Assembly (NCBI GenBank): GCA_003439945.1
Contig: QVRM01002032.1
Coordinates: forward strand, 34,644 to 98,643
Length of the DNA: 64,000 bases
Reading direction: 5' to 3'
Origin: Dermanyssus gallinae
Lineage: Eukaryota; Arthropoda; Arachnida; Mesostigmata; Dermanyssidae
Part shown: positions 11,692 through 23,164 of the stretch, one piece after another
Layout of the letters: every line of letters begins with the position of its first letter
How positions within the stretch are numbered: position 1 is the stretch's first letter
Notes under the pieces: model-generated
What the model was told of the DNA's origin: nothing
The model's input: only the letters and a program-made list of their open reading frames with translations
Databases searched by the model: none
Position numbers and translations under genes: made by a program

Positions 11692-13145
11692 TATGGGCAG
11701 TAAAGGGCGCTCCAGTCCCGGTAGCAGCGTTGCAATTCGCACCAGCTAGCTCGTGTCGTCGCCGCCGGCGCGCAGCAGCAGCGCGACAGAAGTTAACAGA
11801 ACGAACGGGCTGCGCGCAAAGATTTGGATTGAGAGGCCAGAAGTATCGACGAAGGAAAGAAAAGACGACGACGACGACAACATTGGCAGGTTCACAACGT
11901 GCGTGCGCGGTGACGAAACGAATCTTCACGACGTTGCGACGTCTGCGTTTTCTTTTTCTCCTTGTTGGACGTCCAACTAACAGGAGGGGTTCGGGGGTAA
12001 GGGGGATCATCGTTATCGTGTCTGTCTAAATAGCTTGCACGAGCGAAGCGAGCCGCCGCCATCATCATAAAGCCGTCGTCATCATCGTTTCGATCGTCAG
12101 GGGGGGTTTCTGTAGCGTGTAGTGGCCGTCTGGCGCCGACCAGCGATAGACAGCGACAAAGTTGACGCGTTTGGACATTGCCTGCAATGACATGTTTCTA
12201 TATATATATATATATATATATGCATACATTATGCAATAAGATGCATTTCTGAACTTGCCGCTCTCATTATAAGGGGGCCACATGTCACGTCTGTACGGCC
12301 AGCAATAGTGTATCAACACACGCGTACGACTATTCAGTTCGGGACAAAAATTCGTCGTCGCCCAATACGTTTCACTCCCTAGGTATATTTCACACTCAAA
12401 ATAAATCTATTATTATTATTATTATTATTAATGTTACTACACCATTCGAATAATAATTAAATTTACTTTCAAAATCGGCCAGTCAATGTTGAAGCGATAC
12501 GTCTCCAACTCTCAACTTTCTACAATGCAGTGATGTGGAAAAACGCTCGCTTACGACCAAATTGGGCTCGATCTCTCACTTCTTACAATTACGTTCACAG
12601 CTATCTCATATCAAGCACACGTGACAAAGCTACGTCGATTATACGTGGATCTAGTCGATCAGCCAATGGCATTGTTTCGTGAAAGAGCCGCCGCCTCCAA
12701 CAACAGCAACAACGAGATCTAATACACCACCACAGAGTAGGAGTAAGGCCCCGCTCAGATCATTGACGTTTGTTCAAACCGTTTGGCTATAGCCACCACC
12801 GCCATCCAGTAGCTCTAGTGCAACTAAATGCGAATAAACCAATCCACCGTTATCTGCAGAATCTACCAACTCACGGGCAACTCACTCAGTCATAGCCCAG
12901 ATTTGGACAGGTTCAAGCTCTAACTACTTAAGATGAACGCTTTATGTTATTAAATACTTTTGCGCATTGCCTGCGAGATCGCCAATCTACTGCTGCCCTC
13001 CACTGAAAGCAACAGCTCGTAACGTTCTTCAAGTAGTTGCTATTCACGCGTACGTAAGACTGCACAAAAATAGTGTTGAGCTTATACAGAGTACTCAGTC
13101 CGCAGTTTACTGTCCAGCCAATCGCCATGGAAACTTTACGCAACC
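11688..13145. other. Non-coding or uncertain stretch
   Basis: It starts GC-rich (11700-12070, with GCC/GAC triplets). It also holds TA repeats at 12199-12221 and an ATT run at about 12411-12430. Overlapping ORFs on both strands at 11620-12030 run through the adjacent TA tract. I cannot support an exon here. Confidence 0.4.
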
Positions 13146-13325
13146 ATGGGCGAAGAAACGTCAACATTTTTCAATAAGCTTGGAAAAAGACTAAACGCAG
13201 TCACAAAGGATCCTCGTTCTGGAGAGCAGCTACTGCAGCGCGTATCGATCGAACTTCGGCGCGGAAACGCGGCGTCAGTCGACGGGTCCCTTCTCTCCGC
13301 CAAAGGATTCGCTGAGATTCCGTAG
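13146..13325 (+). CDS. Small ORF, 59 codons, unrecognised; possible retrocopy or exon
   Basis: The ATG lies in CAACCATGG, an excellent eukaryotic start context (A at -3, G at +4). The ORF reads 59 codons to TAG. The peptide looks like real protein: an amphipathic start (STFFNKLGKRLNAVTKDPRS), then GEQLLQRVSIELRRGNAASV. GC content and codon choice are better than in the flanking DNA. About 30 bases after the stop there is ATTAAA, followed by an A-rich stretch at about 13378-13390. This could mean a processed mRNA copy. I cannot name the family. Alternatives are a chance ORF or a first exon, although no good donor is seen before the TAG. Confidence 0.45.
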   Translation: MGEETSTFFNKLGKRLNAVTKDPRSGEQLLQRVSIELRRGNAASVDGSLLSAKGFAEIP

Positions 13326-13549
13326 GAATACTGATGTTCTTAATAATGTCTTAATTAAACCAGTAAATAGTTTTAGCAAACAAAAAAAATTGAACTTTAC
13401 ATGCCGCTGTCGCGCCCATAAGTGACGACAGCGTCAATTCGATAAGTATGGTGGCGGTTTACGGCGCGAGATCGCAAACAATTGACCGTTGACCGCCGCA
13501 CGTCCGGCGTTCTATTTTCGGAGATTAGACCAACAACATGTCACTCTAT
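13326..13549. other. Non-coding stretch
   Basis: Possible 3' region of the small ORF (ATTAAA at about 13354, A-rich stretch), then unassigned DNA leading into the transposase remnant. Confidence 0.35.
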
Positions 13550-13890
13550 TAGAGGTAATGATGGACCGACAATGGCAATTTGGGGTGCAAAGTGCTTGCA
13601 ATAGTTTACGCCTTGGGTGCTTAGGCAGGAGAACCCAACTTGTCGAGATTCCTCAAGTCCACAGTTCTCATGAAAGAAGAGGTTTAACTCCCCGACGGTG
13701 TATTTGCTGAGGTTCCGACACCACATGTGATGCCATATGCAAGGGCTAATGGAGATAACTTCACGTTCATGCACGACAGCGGTAGACCGCACGCTGCCGC
13801 ATTTGTTCGGGCGAATTTCGCCTTTAATTAGACTTAGCTTAATGGAATGACCAGCATGTTCTGCTGACAAGAAATCCAATCAAAACAAGC
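13550..13890 (+). pseudogene. Decayed Tc1/mariner transposase fragment
   Basis: Read with frameshifts on the + strand, this stretch matches the C-terminal half of the DDE domain. There is a VPTPHVMPYARANGD segment, then FTFMHDSGRPHAAAFVR, the block around the second catalytic Asp (family consensus like MQDNARPHTA). After a frameshift comes MEWPACSADKKSN (family consensus EWPARSPDLNPIE). Stops and frame changes show it is inactive. Terminal repeats were not identified. Upstream, PTMAIWGAK may be the decayed MVWGGIS-type block. Confidence 0.75.
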
Positions 13891-14237
13891 GTAAAGATCT
13901 GACGAGTTAGAACCAGATCTCCATATTCAGCAACATTTGCTTATGAATACAACGCGGGTGAAGCGGAATCGATTCATAGCAATTAATTGATGAGTTCATT
14001 GGATCAACGCCGAGTTGCATGGCGGTCGTTATTAGGGCACGTCGTAGTGATACACACAACTCAAAAAGACGGATGTTAATGTTGAAATAAACAATTCAAC
14101 CGTGCATTTTTTGCTCGTACTAAGTGTATATATATTTTTTTTTTGTTGAAATACATATCGAAGTGTTTCCTTCAGAGTTCCTTAAAAATATTTGATGCAA
14201 CCAGTTGCTATGTAGATCAACACTCAACCTTACGTGG

Positions 14238-14239
<2 letters not shown>
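13891..14239. other. Non-coding stretch
   Basis: AT-rich, with poly-T at about 14136-14144. Nothing recognised. Confidence 0.4.

Positions 14240-14292
<53 letters not shown>
14240..14292. repeat. (TA)n microsatellite
   Basis: About 26 TA units. A minus-strand ORF running into it has 55 non-repeat residues that I do not recognise. Confidence 0.95.
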
Positions 14293-14294
<2 letters not shown>

Positions 14295-14734
14295 GAAGCG
14301 TAATCTCAACGCCGCGAGGTGATTAAACGCGCTTTTGCAGTCTGGTCGTAGTGAGTCTGTTCCTTGATCTGGGCTGATAATATTTATAACACGTCTCCTG
14401 ATGTCTCGATCAGAACATTCAGAACGGTAGGCAGTTTGATAGCGGCTCTCGGGCATCGCACTTTTGCCGCTGACGAAAACACGACCAGATACGCTATTTC
14501 CAACTCACACCAACCCTGACCCTCAACGACAATGGTCCATTACAGAAGCCTGGAAATCGCGCGCACTCTGTGCAAGGCTTTCAATTGCTCTGTCTCGACG
14601 GCATCGCGCGAAGCGTACACAATGCAAGTGTGATACTCAAAGCAATTGTGATCAAACTATCAAGGCAAAAGTTGACTCTCTGGGATGTCGTGAGGCGGGG
14701 TAGACACGCCTACACACATATACTATAGAGTAAG

Positions 14735-14778
<44 letters not shown>
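14735..14778. repeat. (TA)n microsatellite with one GTA interruption
   Basis: About 22 units. The 14293-14734 segment before it shows no recognised gene. Confidence 0.95.
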
Positions 14779-14780
<2 letters not shown>

Positions 14781-14917
14781 CTGCTGCTGCTGTCAAAGTT
14801 CACAAGGACAAAACACATGTTTAGACTGCTTCTGTTAAACTGTAGAAAGAAAATGTGCCAGAAATCAGCTATTCTAACTAAGGGTCGCTGGTTAGAGAAA
14901 GACACCGTTTGTTATCC

Positions 14918-15035
14918 GCATTATTGTTGATGTTGTTGTTGTTGTACCTGTTGTTGTTATTGTTGCGGTTGTTGTTATTGTTGCGGTTGTTGTTGTTGTT
15001 GTTGTTGTTATTGTTACTGTTGTTGTTGCCATTGA
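14918..15035. repeat. (TTG)n array, imperfect
   Basis: TTG with TTA, CGG and CTG interruptions. Poly-Leu and poly-Thr ORFs are artefacts. Confidence 0.9.
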
Positions 15036-15679
15036 TGTTCTTTTCGTGGCTGCAGTTGAAGCCCTTACATCGGATGTGTCAGTCAGTTTAGAGAAAGTTT
15101 CTCCGTATGCGTGTAACCCGGCTGACGCTACAGTCGACTGCTGTTCATGAACGCTTAGACAATACTGGAACAATACACAAGCATTTGTACGGTGGAGAAA
15201 ACAGCAAAAAATAGAATAGTAACGGGCGTCTAGTGAATTATCGTCACTTCTTCCTGTATCGCAAAACATAACGGTGGTTTCGTTATGTGAAAGGCCGGTC
15301 TCCTGTATACGCCCGTTCACCTACTTATCTGGCTTTACATGTCGGTTGCTGTCGCAGCGGCTGACATGACGGCTTGTTTGTAAGTGTCACGGCCCAGCCG
15401 GCGGATCTCCTGTTCTGTTCAGTTCTGTCCGTTGATCCAAATGTCTGTTCCTTATAAGGGTAGGCGGGGGTGTCTTCTGCCCTAGGTTGGCAGGTAGACT
15501 TCGTCCCGCCGCCTCGATCAACCCGGTCCAGGTGTAAGCTGCACCTCCTCAATCAGTTGCAGCTCTTCGTGATGCCGGCTCACACTTCTCGTTCACACAA
15601 TGTTGGTCTCACAATCTTGACGTAGTTCGGAACCCGCAACTCGCAGCAATCAACCGCAGGGCACAACCACCATCACCAA
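15036..15679. other. Non-coding stretch
   Basis: Average composition. Nothing recognised on either strand. Confidence 0.4.
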
Positions 15680-15812
15680 CGCCAACAACAACAACAACAA
15701 CAACAACAATAACAACACTAGTAACAACAGTCAAGACAACAACGGCAACAATAGCGACAAAAACAACAGGAACAATAACGAGAACAACAATAGTAGCAAC
15801 AACAAAAATAAC

Positions 15813-15846
<34 letters not shown>

Positions 15847-15861
15847 ACAACAACAACAATG

Positions 15862-15901
<40 letters not shown>
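15680..15901. repeat. Long (CAA)n array, imperfect
   Basis: About 220 bp of CAA with GAC, AAT and AGC interruptions; the last part (15800-15901) is the purest. Confidence 0.95.
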
Positions 15902-16009
15902 ATACCCGTCACAGGTGTGAACCTCTAAATTATCTGCACATACCATCCGACTCCTACATCACCGTTTTTCAGCCACAGAGGAGGTGACATCGCACGGCGA
16001 TGTCGTTGT

Positions 16010-16395
16010 CATTATTCTTGTTGTTGTCATCATCATCATCATCATCCTGTTTCTTCATACTTGTTATTGCTGTTGTTGCAATGTTGTTATCGTTATCGAT
16101 GTTGTTCCATTGTAGTCTATAGTAGTAACATGTTGTTGTTGTTGTCGCCGTTGTTGCTGTTGTTGTTGTCGCCGTCGCCGTTGTTTTTGTCGTTGTTGTT
16201 GTCGCCGTTGTTGTTGTCGTTGTTGTTTGTTGTCGCCGCCGTTGTTGTTGTCGTTGTTGTTTGTTGTCGCCGCCGTTGCTGTTGTTGTCAATGTTGTTTC
16301 TGTCAATGTTGTTGGCGTTGTTATCATTATTGTTGTCGTTGTTATTGTGGCAGTACTAGATGTCGTCGTCGTCGTTGTCTTTATCGTTATAGTCG
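16010..16395. repeat. (TTG/GTC)n compound array
   Basis: TTGTTG and GTCGCC units, with a near-duplicate block at about 16205-16275 (GTTGTTTGTTGTCGCCGCCG occurs twice). Val-, Leu- and Thr-rich ORFs on both strands are repeat-derived. Confidence 0.9.
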
Positions 16396-16399
16396 TCTT

Positions 16400-16582
16400 T
16401 ATTAATGGTCGCATTCGGCTAGAAGTTCCCGCCTTCCAGCAACGTTGTCGACGCCGCTGCCGCCGCCACCACTATTGCTGCTGCGGCTGCTACCGCCGAG
16501 TGTTGTTCCAGCGATGTCTAGCGCCCTCGCCAACGTCGGCGCATCCGACAGACAGATCTCTCACCTCTTTTCCGGACAACAG

Positions 16583-16621
<39 letters not shown>

Positions 16622-17003
16622 CAAAGCAAGCGTCAACGGGTACTGCTGCTGTTGCTGTTGTTGCTGCTTCTGCTGGAGGTGCCGTTCACCGCCACCACCG
16701 TAGCACAACGCGTAATAGAAGTAGTAGTTGTAGTATTCGGCCAGACCTGAAGCGGCGTCTGCAGCTGGACAGACGCTGATGATCCTATTGACGAAGAAGA
16801 CGACGACGACGGGCGGCAACAGAAGCAGAAGCAGCAGCAGCAGCAACAGCAGCAACAACGGAAAGCAAATCGCTAACCGGACGCCCTACTGGACGCCCGC
16901 GCAAGCCGCCTCCACCACCACCACCACCGCCACCACCACCACCATCATCATCACCATCATCATCATCATGGTTATCAATATTATCAACAACAACAACAAC
17001 CAT
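16400..17003. other. GC-rich, CAG-rich segment of uncertain coding status
   Basis: CAG/CAA runs at 16578-16625 and 16818-16860 and CAC/CAT/CAA runs at 16908-17000 are separated by GC-rich unique sequence. One + strand ORF (16445-16750) reads MSSALANVGASDRQISHLF then poly-Gln, then a Leu run and EVPFTATTVAQRV. Unique residues around the poly-Gln could be a genuine polyQ exon, but no convincing splice sites were found. The opposite strand is also open, as expected for CAG arrays. I leave it unassigned. Confidence 0.35.
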
Positions 17004-17119
17004 TTGTGACGTGAAGGCCTATCTAGGTATGCGCGCCGCCCGATCTCTATTCGGCCCGTATCGGAGCATACTGTCGTCGATATTGTAGATACCAGAATCT
17101 GTTGTCGGCGTTTGGATTG

Positions 17120-17310
17120 CCACCGGACCTGTTGTGGGTGGTATTGGTGTCGGCCGGTATCGGAACCTGGCATCGGTATAGGAACTGGTCACCGGTATCG
17201 GAACTTGTCATCAGTACCAAAACTTACTGTCGGTATCGGAACTTGTGGTCAGCATCGGAACTTCGGAAGTTGGTACCGGTTTCGGAACGGATATCGGTAT
17301 CGAGCCGATC
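17120..17310. repeat. Degenerate minisatellite, about 19-bp unit
   Basis: Repeated GGAACTTGTCATCGGTATC-like units, about 9 copies with indels. Two + strand frames stay open through it because there are few stop triplets in the unit. Confidence 0.8.
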
Positions 17311-17631
17311 TTGACTAATAACTCGCCGGTAACACAAGGCCGCAGTAACAGCGGCCCTGCGGACGCCCTCGCCCCCCGGTGGTCGCATGACGTCGGTGTA
17401 ACGGCTTACTCATCGTAGGGTTGTCCAAAGTCGATACCAAGGTGGATCGGCACTGTGCGCGGCCGAGGCGCCGGACAAGCATCGCTCAAAAAGCGTCACA
17501 TGCTGACCCACGTAAAGGCGAACTCCGCGTCGCCCGGACGTGAGCCGGGCGCCGGAGAGGCGCCGTTTTACCCAACCTTCGCATGCGGCCAGTATCTAGT
17601 AGTCGTAGTAGCTGTAGCAGTAGTAGGCGTT
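17311..17631. other. GC-rich non-coding stretch
   Basis: Unique GC-rich DNA between two minisatellites, with TAG/GTA triplets at 17595-17628. Nothing recognised. Confidence 0.4.
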
Positions 17632-17856
17632 GAGTGACCCCCAAGAAATGCGTTAAGTGACCCCCAAGAAATGCGTTGAGTGACTCCCACGAAATCCGTT
17701 GCGGAGTGACCCTTGGAAAATCCGTCGAGTGACCCTCGGAGATCCAGTAAATGACTCTCGGAGATCTACTGAATGACCCTCGGAGATGTATTGAATGACC
17801 CTCGGAGATGTATTGAATGATCCTCGGGAATCCGTTGGGTTGACCCCCGGAGATAG
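17632..17856. repeat. Minisatellite, 22-23-bp unit, about 10 copies
   Basis: Units evolve from AGTGACCCCCAAGAAATGCG (left) to AATGACCCTCGGAGATGTAT (right); two adjacent units near 17770-17820 are identical. The unit length is not a multiple of three, so the 185-residue minus-strand ORF across it is probably not a gene. Confidence 0.9.
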
Positions 17857-19846
17857 TCAAAGGGTAGCTGACGAGTGTCGTAGCGCGGCGGACCCAGTGG
17901 CCTAACGTGTGCGGTAAACCGTTGGATAGAACCAAGCAGATTCTTCTTGAAGTTCCTTTCTTGAAGAACGTCATCGACTCAAGCGGTGTTGTTGTCGTGT
18001 CGTGTGTACCGTGTCTAACCAGAACGACTTTGCGACTTATCAACGTCTACTGTCGAGAGTCTTGGAGAAAAGGTACGCCGTGGGCTGAATCACGCACATC
18101 TAGAATGGGAGAACCTTTCAATCAAAAAACTCCTGATCCTCTCTTGCTATTATTTTATTTCATTTGATCTATTGCTGCTGTTGTTGCTAGGCTGCTATAG
18201 ACACGTTTACTTAGACAAACTTGTAATATGAATTGATGCATAGAAGCAGCATGATCAGATGTACAGGGACAACTTTTTTACGTTTCAAAAGTAGTCAAAT
18301 GGTATCGATTTGCTGCATTTTTATTGTAATCCTATAAAATCATCTATGAGTAAACATACGCTGGAAAATCTTGTAATTCGTTTATTCTATAGGTCTCTAT
18401 CTGAATTACTGTAAACCATTTATTTAGTGTCTAAATGCACTCCCGGGCAGGCTCCCTTAAATTACGTAAGTGCTTGCTCTCTATCGGGTTTGCTTCTTGT
18501 TTCCCTCTAAAACCATAGTTACTAACACACAAATATCAACATGCGAGTAGCGAAATTTTTTTAACCATACCTAAATGATGTTGAAATAAACGTAGTGTTT
18601 GTGTTTATTTGACGAGTGATAAATGTTTTCATCAGAAATTAGAATAGCTCTTGCTGCGTTTGTACGTAATGCGTTGTATATACGCTGATAGTACTGAAAG
18701 GTGCCCGTGCTTAACATATTTTACTTCTGCTAACATGATTTGGTGAATTGTCACTTGTTGTGCGAAATGTATAAGGCGGGTAAATTAATGCAGATAAAAT
18801 GGTTAAATTTGAGGCTAGCGAGTTATCAACTATGCTCTCGAAAACCAAGAAGAAAAGGGTCTCCTGCAAAAATAAATTACTATCCTGCAGCTAACTACTC
18901 TTTCTCCTTAGAGAACATATTTAGTCGATAAAGTTGCGCTAAAATGCTACGTCCTATGTGTGGGTTCTCAAGTTAGTTCGAACTAAAACCAAAAATTATA
19001 CGGTTGTGTCCTTTGTCTACTGGGCTGTTACACATAACGTAAGTCTGGATCGTTTTAATCCAAACAGTAAGATAAGTATGACTAAGCAAACATACAAAAT
19101 ATCGAATATATAGACAATACTGTCTTTTTGAAAAGAATATATAGGTAAAAAAATTGGTGCATCTAATGCTAATTATGGTGACCATGCTCATGTCACAGTC
19201 GTCAAACACGATGATAGTAATCTTACTAGTGTGATCATATTATGTACTGCTCACTATAGCAGATGAAACACTTCAGTTTTGCATCTGCTCATCTCGCGGG
19301 AGCAGCAGAGCGATAGGTTATATGCCTCGCCTCGTAAGCTCAGCATGGAATATCGTACGTATCTACTGGTCGATGTAAAATATCTCGCACGTATTGGCTG
19401 TATCCAGGCTGACGGTTGACAGAGGCTGGAGGATAAAATAGACGTTGCCGTCACCGGGTTCCTTTCCTGTAACGGTTTGCCTAGTGTTTCTGCTTCCTTT
19501 CCTGGGAAAGGTCACAAGGTTGTTGTTGTTGTTGCTGTTGATCTGATTTCTGATAGAGGTGTCGCTACTAAATGGAATCATGCCTTGCTTTAGACTCACC
19601 GCTGAACGTACAGTCTTGCGCGCTTAAGCACGGTCGTATGCACTACTATTAGGCTGGACGGCCACCTGCGTGAAATTGATCTAATCCGCAATCGTGCCTA
19701 ATTAGTTCATCATATCTAATTCACGATGATGATTATGATAATAATGAAAATGACGCAGTGGTTACACAGAGCAGTAACAGGGCCAGTTTGGTCAGAATGA
19801 CAGATTGTTTGATAGACTGGCCATCCTAGGTAGACTCGAAGGCCGC
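17857..19846. other. Non-coding stretch
   Basis: AT-rich from about 18130 onward. Short TTG and CTG runs lie at 18170-18190 and 19520-19540. I see no gene on either strand. Confidence 0.45.
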
Positions 19847-20040
19847 TTGTTGTTGTTGTTGTTGTTGTTGCTGCTGCTGCTGTTGCTGTTCCTGTTGTTG
19901 CTGTTGTTGTTGATGTTGCTGTTGCTGTTGTTGTTGCTGTTGTTGTTGCTGTTGTTGTTGCTGTTGTTGTTGTTGTTGTTGTTGTTGTTGATGTTGCTGT
20001 TGTTGCTGTTGTTGCTGTTGTTGCTGTTGCTGCTGCTGGA
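19847..20040. repeat. (TTG/CTG)n array
   Basis: About 195 bp of TTG with regular CTG and ATG interruptions. The 150-residue poly-Leu ORF here is a repeat product. Confidence 0.95.
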
Positions 20041-20113
20041 TCTGCTTGAAACATGCTCCGCACTAGACTCTCAGTTTTGCCAGCTCTACGTGTTAACCTA
20101 TCTAATGGATAGA

Positions 20114-20152
<39 letters not shown>

Positions 20153-20694
20153 AATCGCATGAAACATTCCAAGCGACGCGCCCCTTCGCCAGTCAATACA
20201 CAGACAGACAGGCTAAAAAACGAAACCAAGCTGCTACAACCCTACGAGTTGAGCTAGACTGACAACCGGTAATACCCGCTAGTATAAGCTACAGCAAGAG
20301 TTTTAGTAGCCAGCCACAATGCTACTACTTCTACTACTACTACTACTACTACTACCACTGTTACTCGCTCATAGTGCTAAGGAATACTTGTGATAGCTTT
20401 AAATGGAGGGAATAGCGCTTGCAGAACTCGCCGCAGCAGCAGAAATTATAAAGTAGAAGTAACGGAAGTTTGGGGATATTGTATTCAGTGACTTTTGTCT
20501 GCTCACTCGTTTGCTATGATGAAACGAGGTTTATCGACAAACGATGACTCGCCGCGGGCGGCTATCGGTGACGCTCGACTGAATGACTGGCTGGGGTGGT
20601 CGGTTGGTTGGTTTAGTTTTCACTTTTTCGCCCTTCACAGCGGGCGCCGCTAGAGGGCGCGCTGTTGGCGGGATGTTGGGGGTGTTGTAGGTGA
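20041..20694. other. Non-coding stretch with (CT)n and (CTA)n
   Basis: CT repeat at 20117-20150 and CTA triplets at about 20322-20355. No gene supported. Confidence 0.45.
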
Positions 20695-20874
20695 TTGTTG
20701 TTGTAGGTGATTGTTGTTGTTGTTGTTGTTGTGCTTGTTGCCATCGGTGTCGGCCTTCTTTTATCTGTTGTTAAGCTACAACTGCCACAAAATCCAAGTT
20801 GAAGTAGCAGTGGTAAATGAAGTTGTTGTTGTTGGTGTTGTTGTTGGTGTTGTTGTTGTTGTTGTTGGTGTTGG

Positions 20875-20905
<31 letters not shown>

Positions 20906-20962
20906 GCTGTTTTTGTTGTTGTTGTTGTTGCCGTTGTTGTTGGTGTTGTTGCTGCTGCTGCT
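20695..20962. repeat. (TTG)n/(TTGGTG)n array
   Basis: TTG runs interrupted by GGTGTTG, interrupted by a unique stretch at about 20735-20820. Confidence 0.9.
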
Positions 20963-21186
20963 ATCGTTGTTTTAGTAGTAGCGGTAGTCATAGTTGTTCT
21001 TGTCGTGGCATCAGTGATAATCAACTCGGCTGGATCACTATCACGACTAATTGCTACACTGCTACTGTTCTGTTAGCTTAAACAAATGGCATTGCGACCC
21101 ATGCGGACGACGAAGACGTCGAGGGGTGCTGCTACAGCGGCAACAGGTTGGCCGACGCTGGATGATGAAGGCGATGACGGTCTTAA

Positions 21187-21632
21187 CGATGATCATGAAG
21201 CCCATGAAGCCCATGATGATGATGATGATGGTGATAATTAAGTCCATGATGATGGTGCTCATGAAGCCTCTGATGATAGTGATCATCAAACCTATGATCA
21301 TGATGATTATGATGATGATGAAGTCCATGATAATGGTGATGACGAGGTCTATGATGATGGTGATCAGAAAGTCCATGACCACGGTGATCATGAAGCATGA
21401 ATGGCCATGATAAGCATGAAGCCCATGGTTAGGATGATCATGGAGTCCATAATGCTGGTGATCATTAAATTCATGATCATGGTGATCATGAAGCCCATGA
21501 TCATGATGATCATGGAGTCCATTATGATGGTGACCATGAAGCCCATTATGATGGTGATCATGAAGCCCATAATTATGATGATCATGAAATACACGATAAT
21601 GGTGATCATAAAGTGTATGATGATGGCGATTA
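21187..21632. repeat. 24-bp minisatellite, about 18 copies
   Basis: Unit like CCCATGATGATGGTGATCAT plus GAAG, phased at 24 bp over its right half (for example from 21519). Because 24 is a multiple of three, several frames on both strands stay open. They give an eight-residue repeat: Met/Ile-rich on +, Met/Ile-rich or His/Asp-rich on -. No start context, splice signal or flanking coding sequence supports translation. Confidence 0.9.
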
Positions 21633-23164
21633 TGTGATAATAATGGTGATCGTGTAGATCATGTTGGTAGTTCCTAGTATGGCGATGATAAACTGTGATG
21701 AATCAACACCGATGGTGGCGCTGCGGTTGTCAAGGGCAAAAACAGCCTTTAACGGGCAGGACGAAAAGGGATTGCCGTCAATATTATTGCTCCGAATGTT
21801 GTAGTTGTTAATATTGTTGACTTTGTTGTTATTGTTGTTGTCGTCGTCTTTCTGGGGGCATCTTAGTCTGGAGAAATCTAAAGTCAGTAGCAAAGACTTA
21901 ACCCGTGCAAGCATCATTTTTACGTTATTCGTCGGCACATCTACTTAGGCATTCGTCTTATCTCGAGTCAACATCATGAAGACAACATACTTCGTCTGAT
22001 GCCTCGGGGCTGAGGGCTCGTTCTGTAATTTCGTTCAATTCTGTATGCCGTGAAAATCTACCAAAGCCTCTCAGATACCTAAGTGGGTGCGCAAGCTTTC
22101 TGTAGCTTGGTCCCCCAAGAGAAGCTTTCGCTTGACAGGGTTACTAAGCTTATAGCGGTAGCCAAATTGCCTAGCTGTAGTGATCGATAGTACAACCTTA
22201 ATTCTTTTCTCTTGAAGATGTCTCTTAAAGAAACCGCTAAAAACCGCTTTTTGACGACTTGACGATAACTTATCAATTAAATTAATTGTTGATTCCGTGC
22301 CTATATACCCGTCTAATTTCGTGTGTTTTGTGGAGCATTCGAGTGTGTTTTGTGGAGCAACTGAGATACTCGTGAGTACACATGTCCTCACTGTTTACGC
22401 TGGAGTTAATTATCTACAAAATATGAGCAGGTGGCATAAAGTAGGAAAATCCTGATTTGTGTTCCATCTTCAGAGCAGAGGGCTCCGTACCAGCGGCGAC
22501 TTGTGACAAAATTACAGAACACTTCTGGGCAATCTTATTATATGTCTTGCCGTCACCATGTCCATTACCGACCTCGTATGTGAGGGAGGTATTTTTAAGT
22601 GAGACCTCACGAGCCTGCGTTTCCGCATATGCGGAAGATGTTGCTGTTGCGGAAGACATTACACCATACTCGCATTGCAACACCTGCTGTCATATATTGC
22701 CTAATGATTTCCGGGTAAAAAGCTTGATAGCAGTACAAGAACGACCAAGAGTATAATGTTTAGGCGAGCCGGCCGCCGAAGAAATTTTAATTTAACAAAT
22801 TCTAATGTCCTATTACTCAACAGAAAATACCAGAGCTTTGTCCACCGAGTTTAACCTAATTATGCCTGCGTATTTAATTCATCTCAGCCATTATCGGTGT
22901 ACATACGAGCATTTAAGTATTAATTTGTAGTATTATTGTGTCGGGGTATCGCAGTACGACATCCTCTGTGGAGATACAGGACCGCAGCTGACTCATTCGC
23001 TAAAACACCTGCCTATTCTAGCCTTTGATCTACTTTTAAGCTCATTTTTTGTTTTGTGCTCCTTTCGAGTCAAAGACATATCGCCGGGACAAACGTGGGA
23101 TCGTAAAATGGGCATGTAACGCTAGGCCGCATTGAAGGTAGACGCAAGCCAGATTGTAACTGTT
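21633..23164. other. Non-coding stretch
   Basis: It contains a short TTG array at 21795-21845. ORFs at 22071-22391 and 22457-22756 have no recognisable relatives or splice signals. Confidence 0.4.

Noticed and set aside
11620..12030. Long overlapping ORFs on both strands next to (TA)n
   Set aside because: The Ile/Tyr part is TA-encoded and the remainder is GC-rich triplets open on both strands; no splice support.
16061..16703. Overlapping Leu-, Cys- and Thr-rich ORFs
   Set aside because: Generated by TTG/GTC and CAG triplets. Only the short unique part around the poly-Gln was kept as an uncertain region.
17486..18043. 185-codon minus-strand ORF
   Set aside because: It runs through the 22-23-bp minisatellite. 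The unit length breaks any repeat frame and no supporting signal exists.
19716..20257. Long poly-Leu and poly-Thr ORFs on opposite strands
   Set aside because: Both come from the TTG/CTG array at 19847-20040.
21187..21632. CRISPR-like array of 24-bp repeats
   Set aside because: No unique spacers between units, and the setting is a eukaryotic genome; it is a plain tandem repeat.
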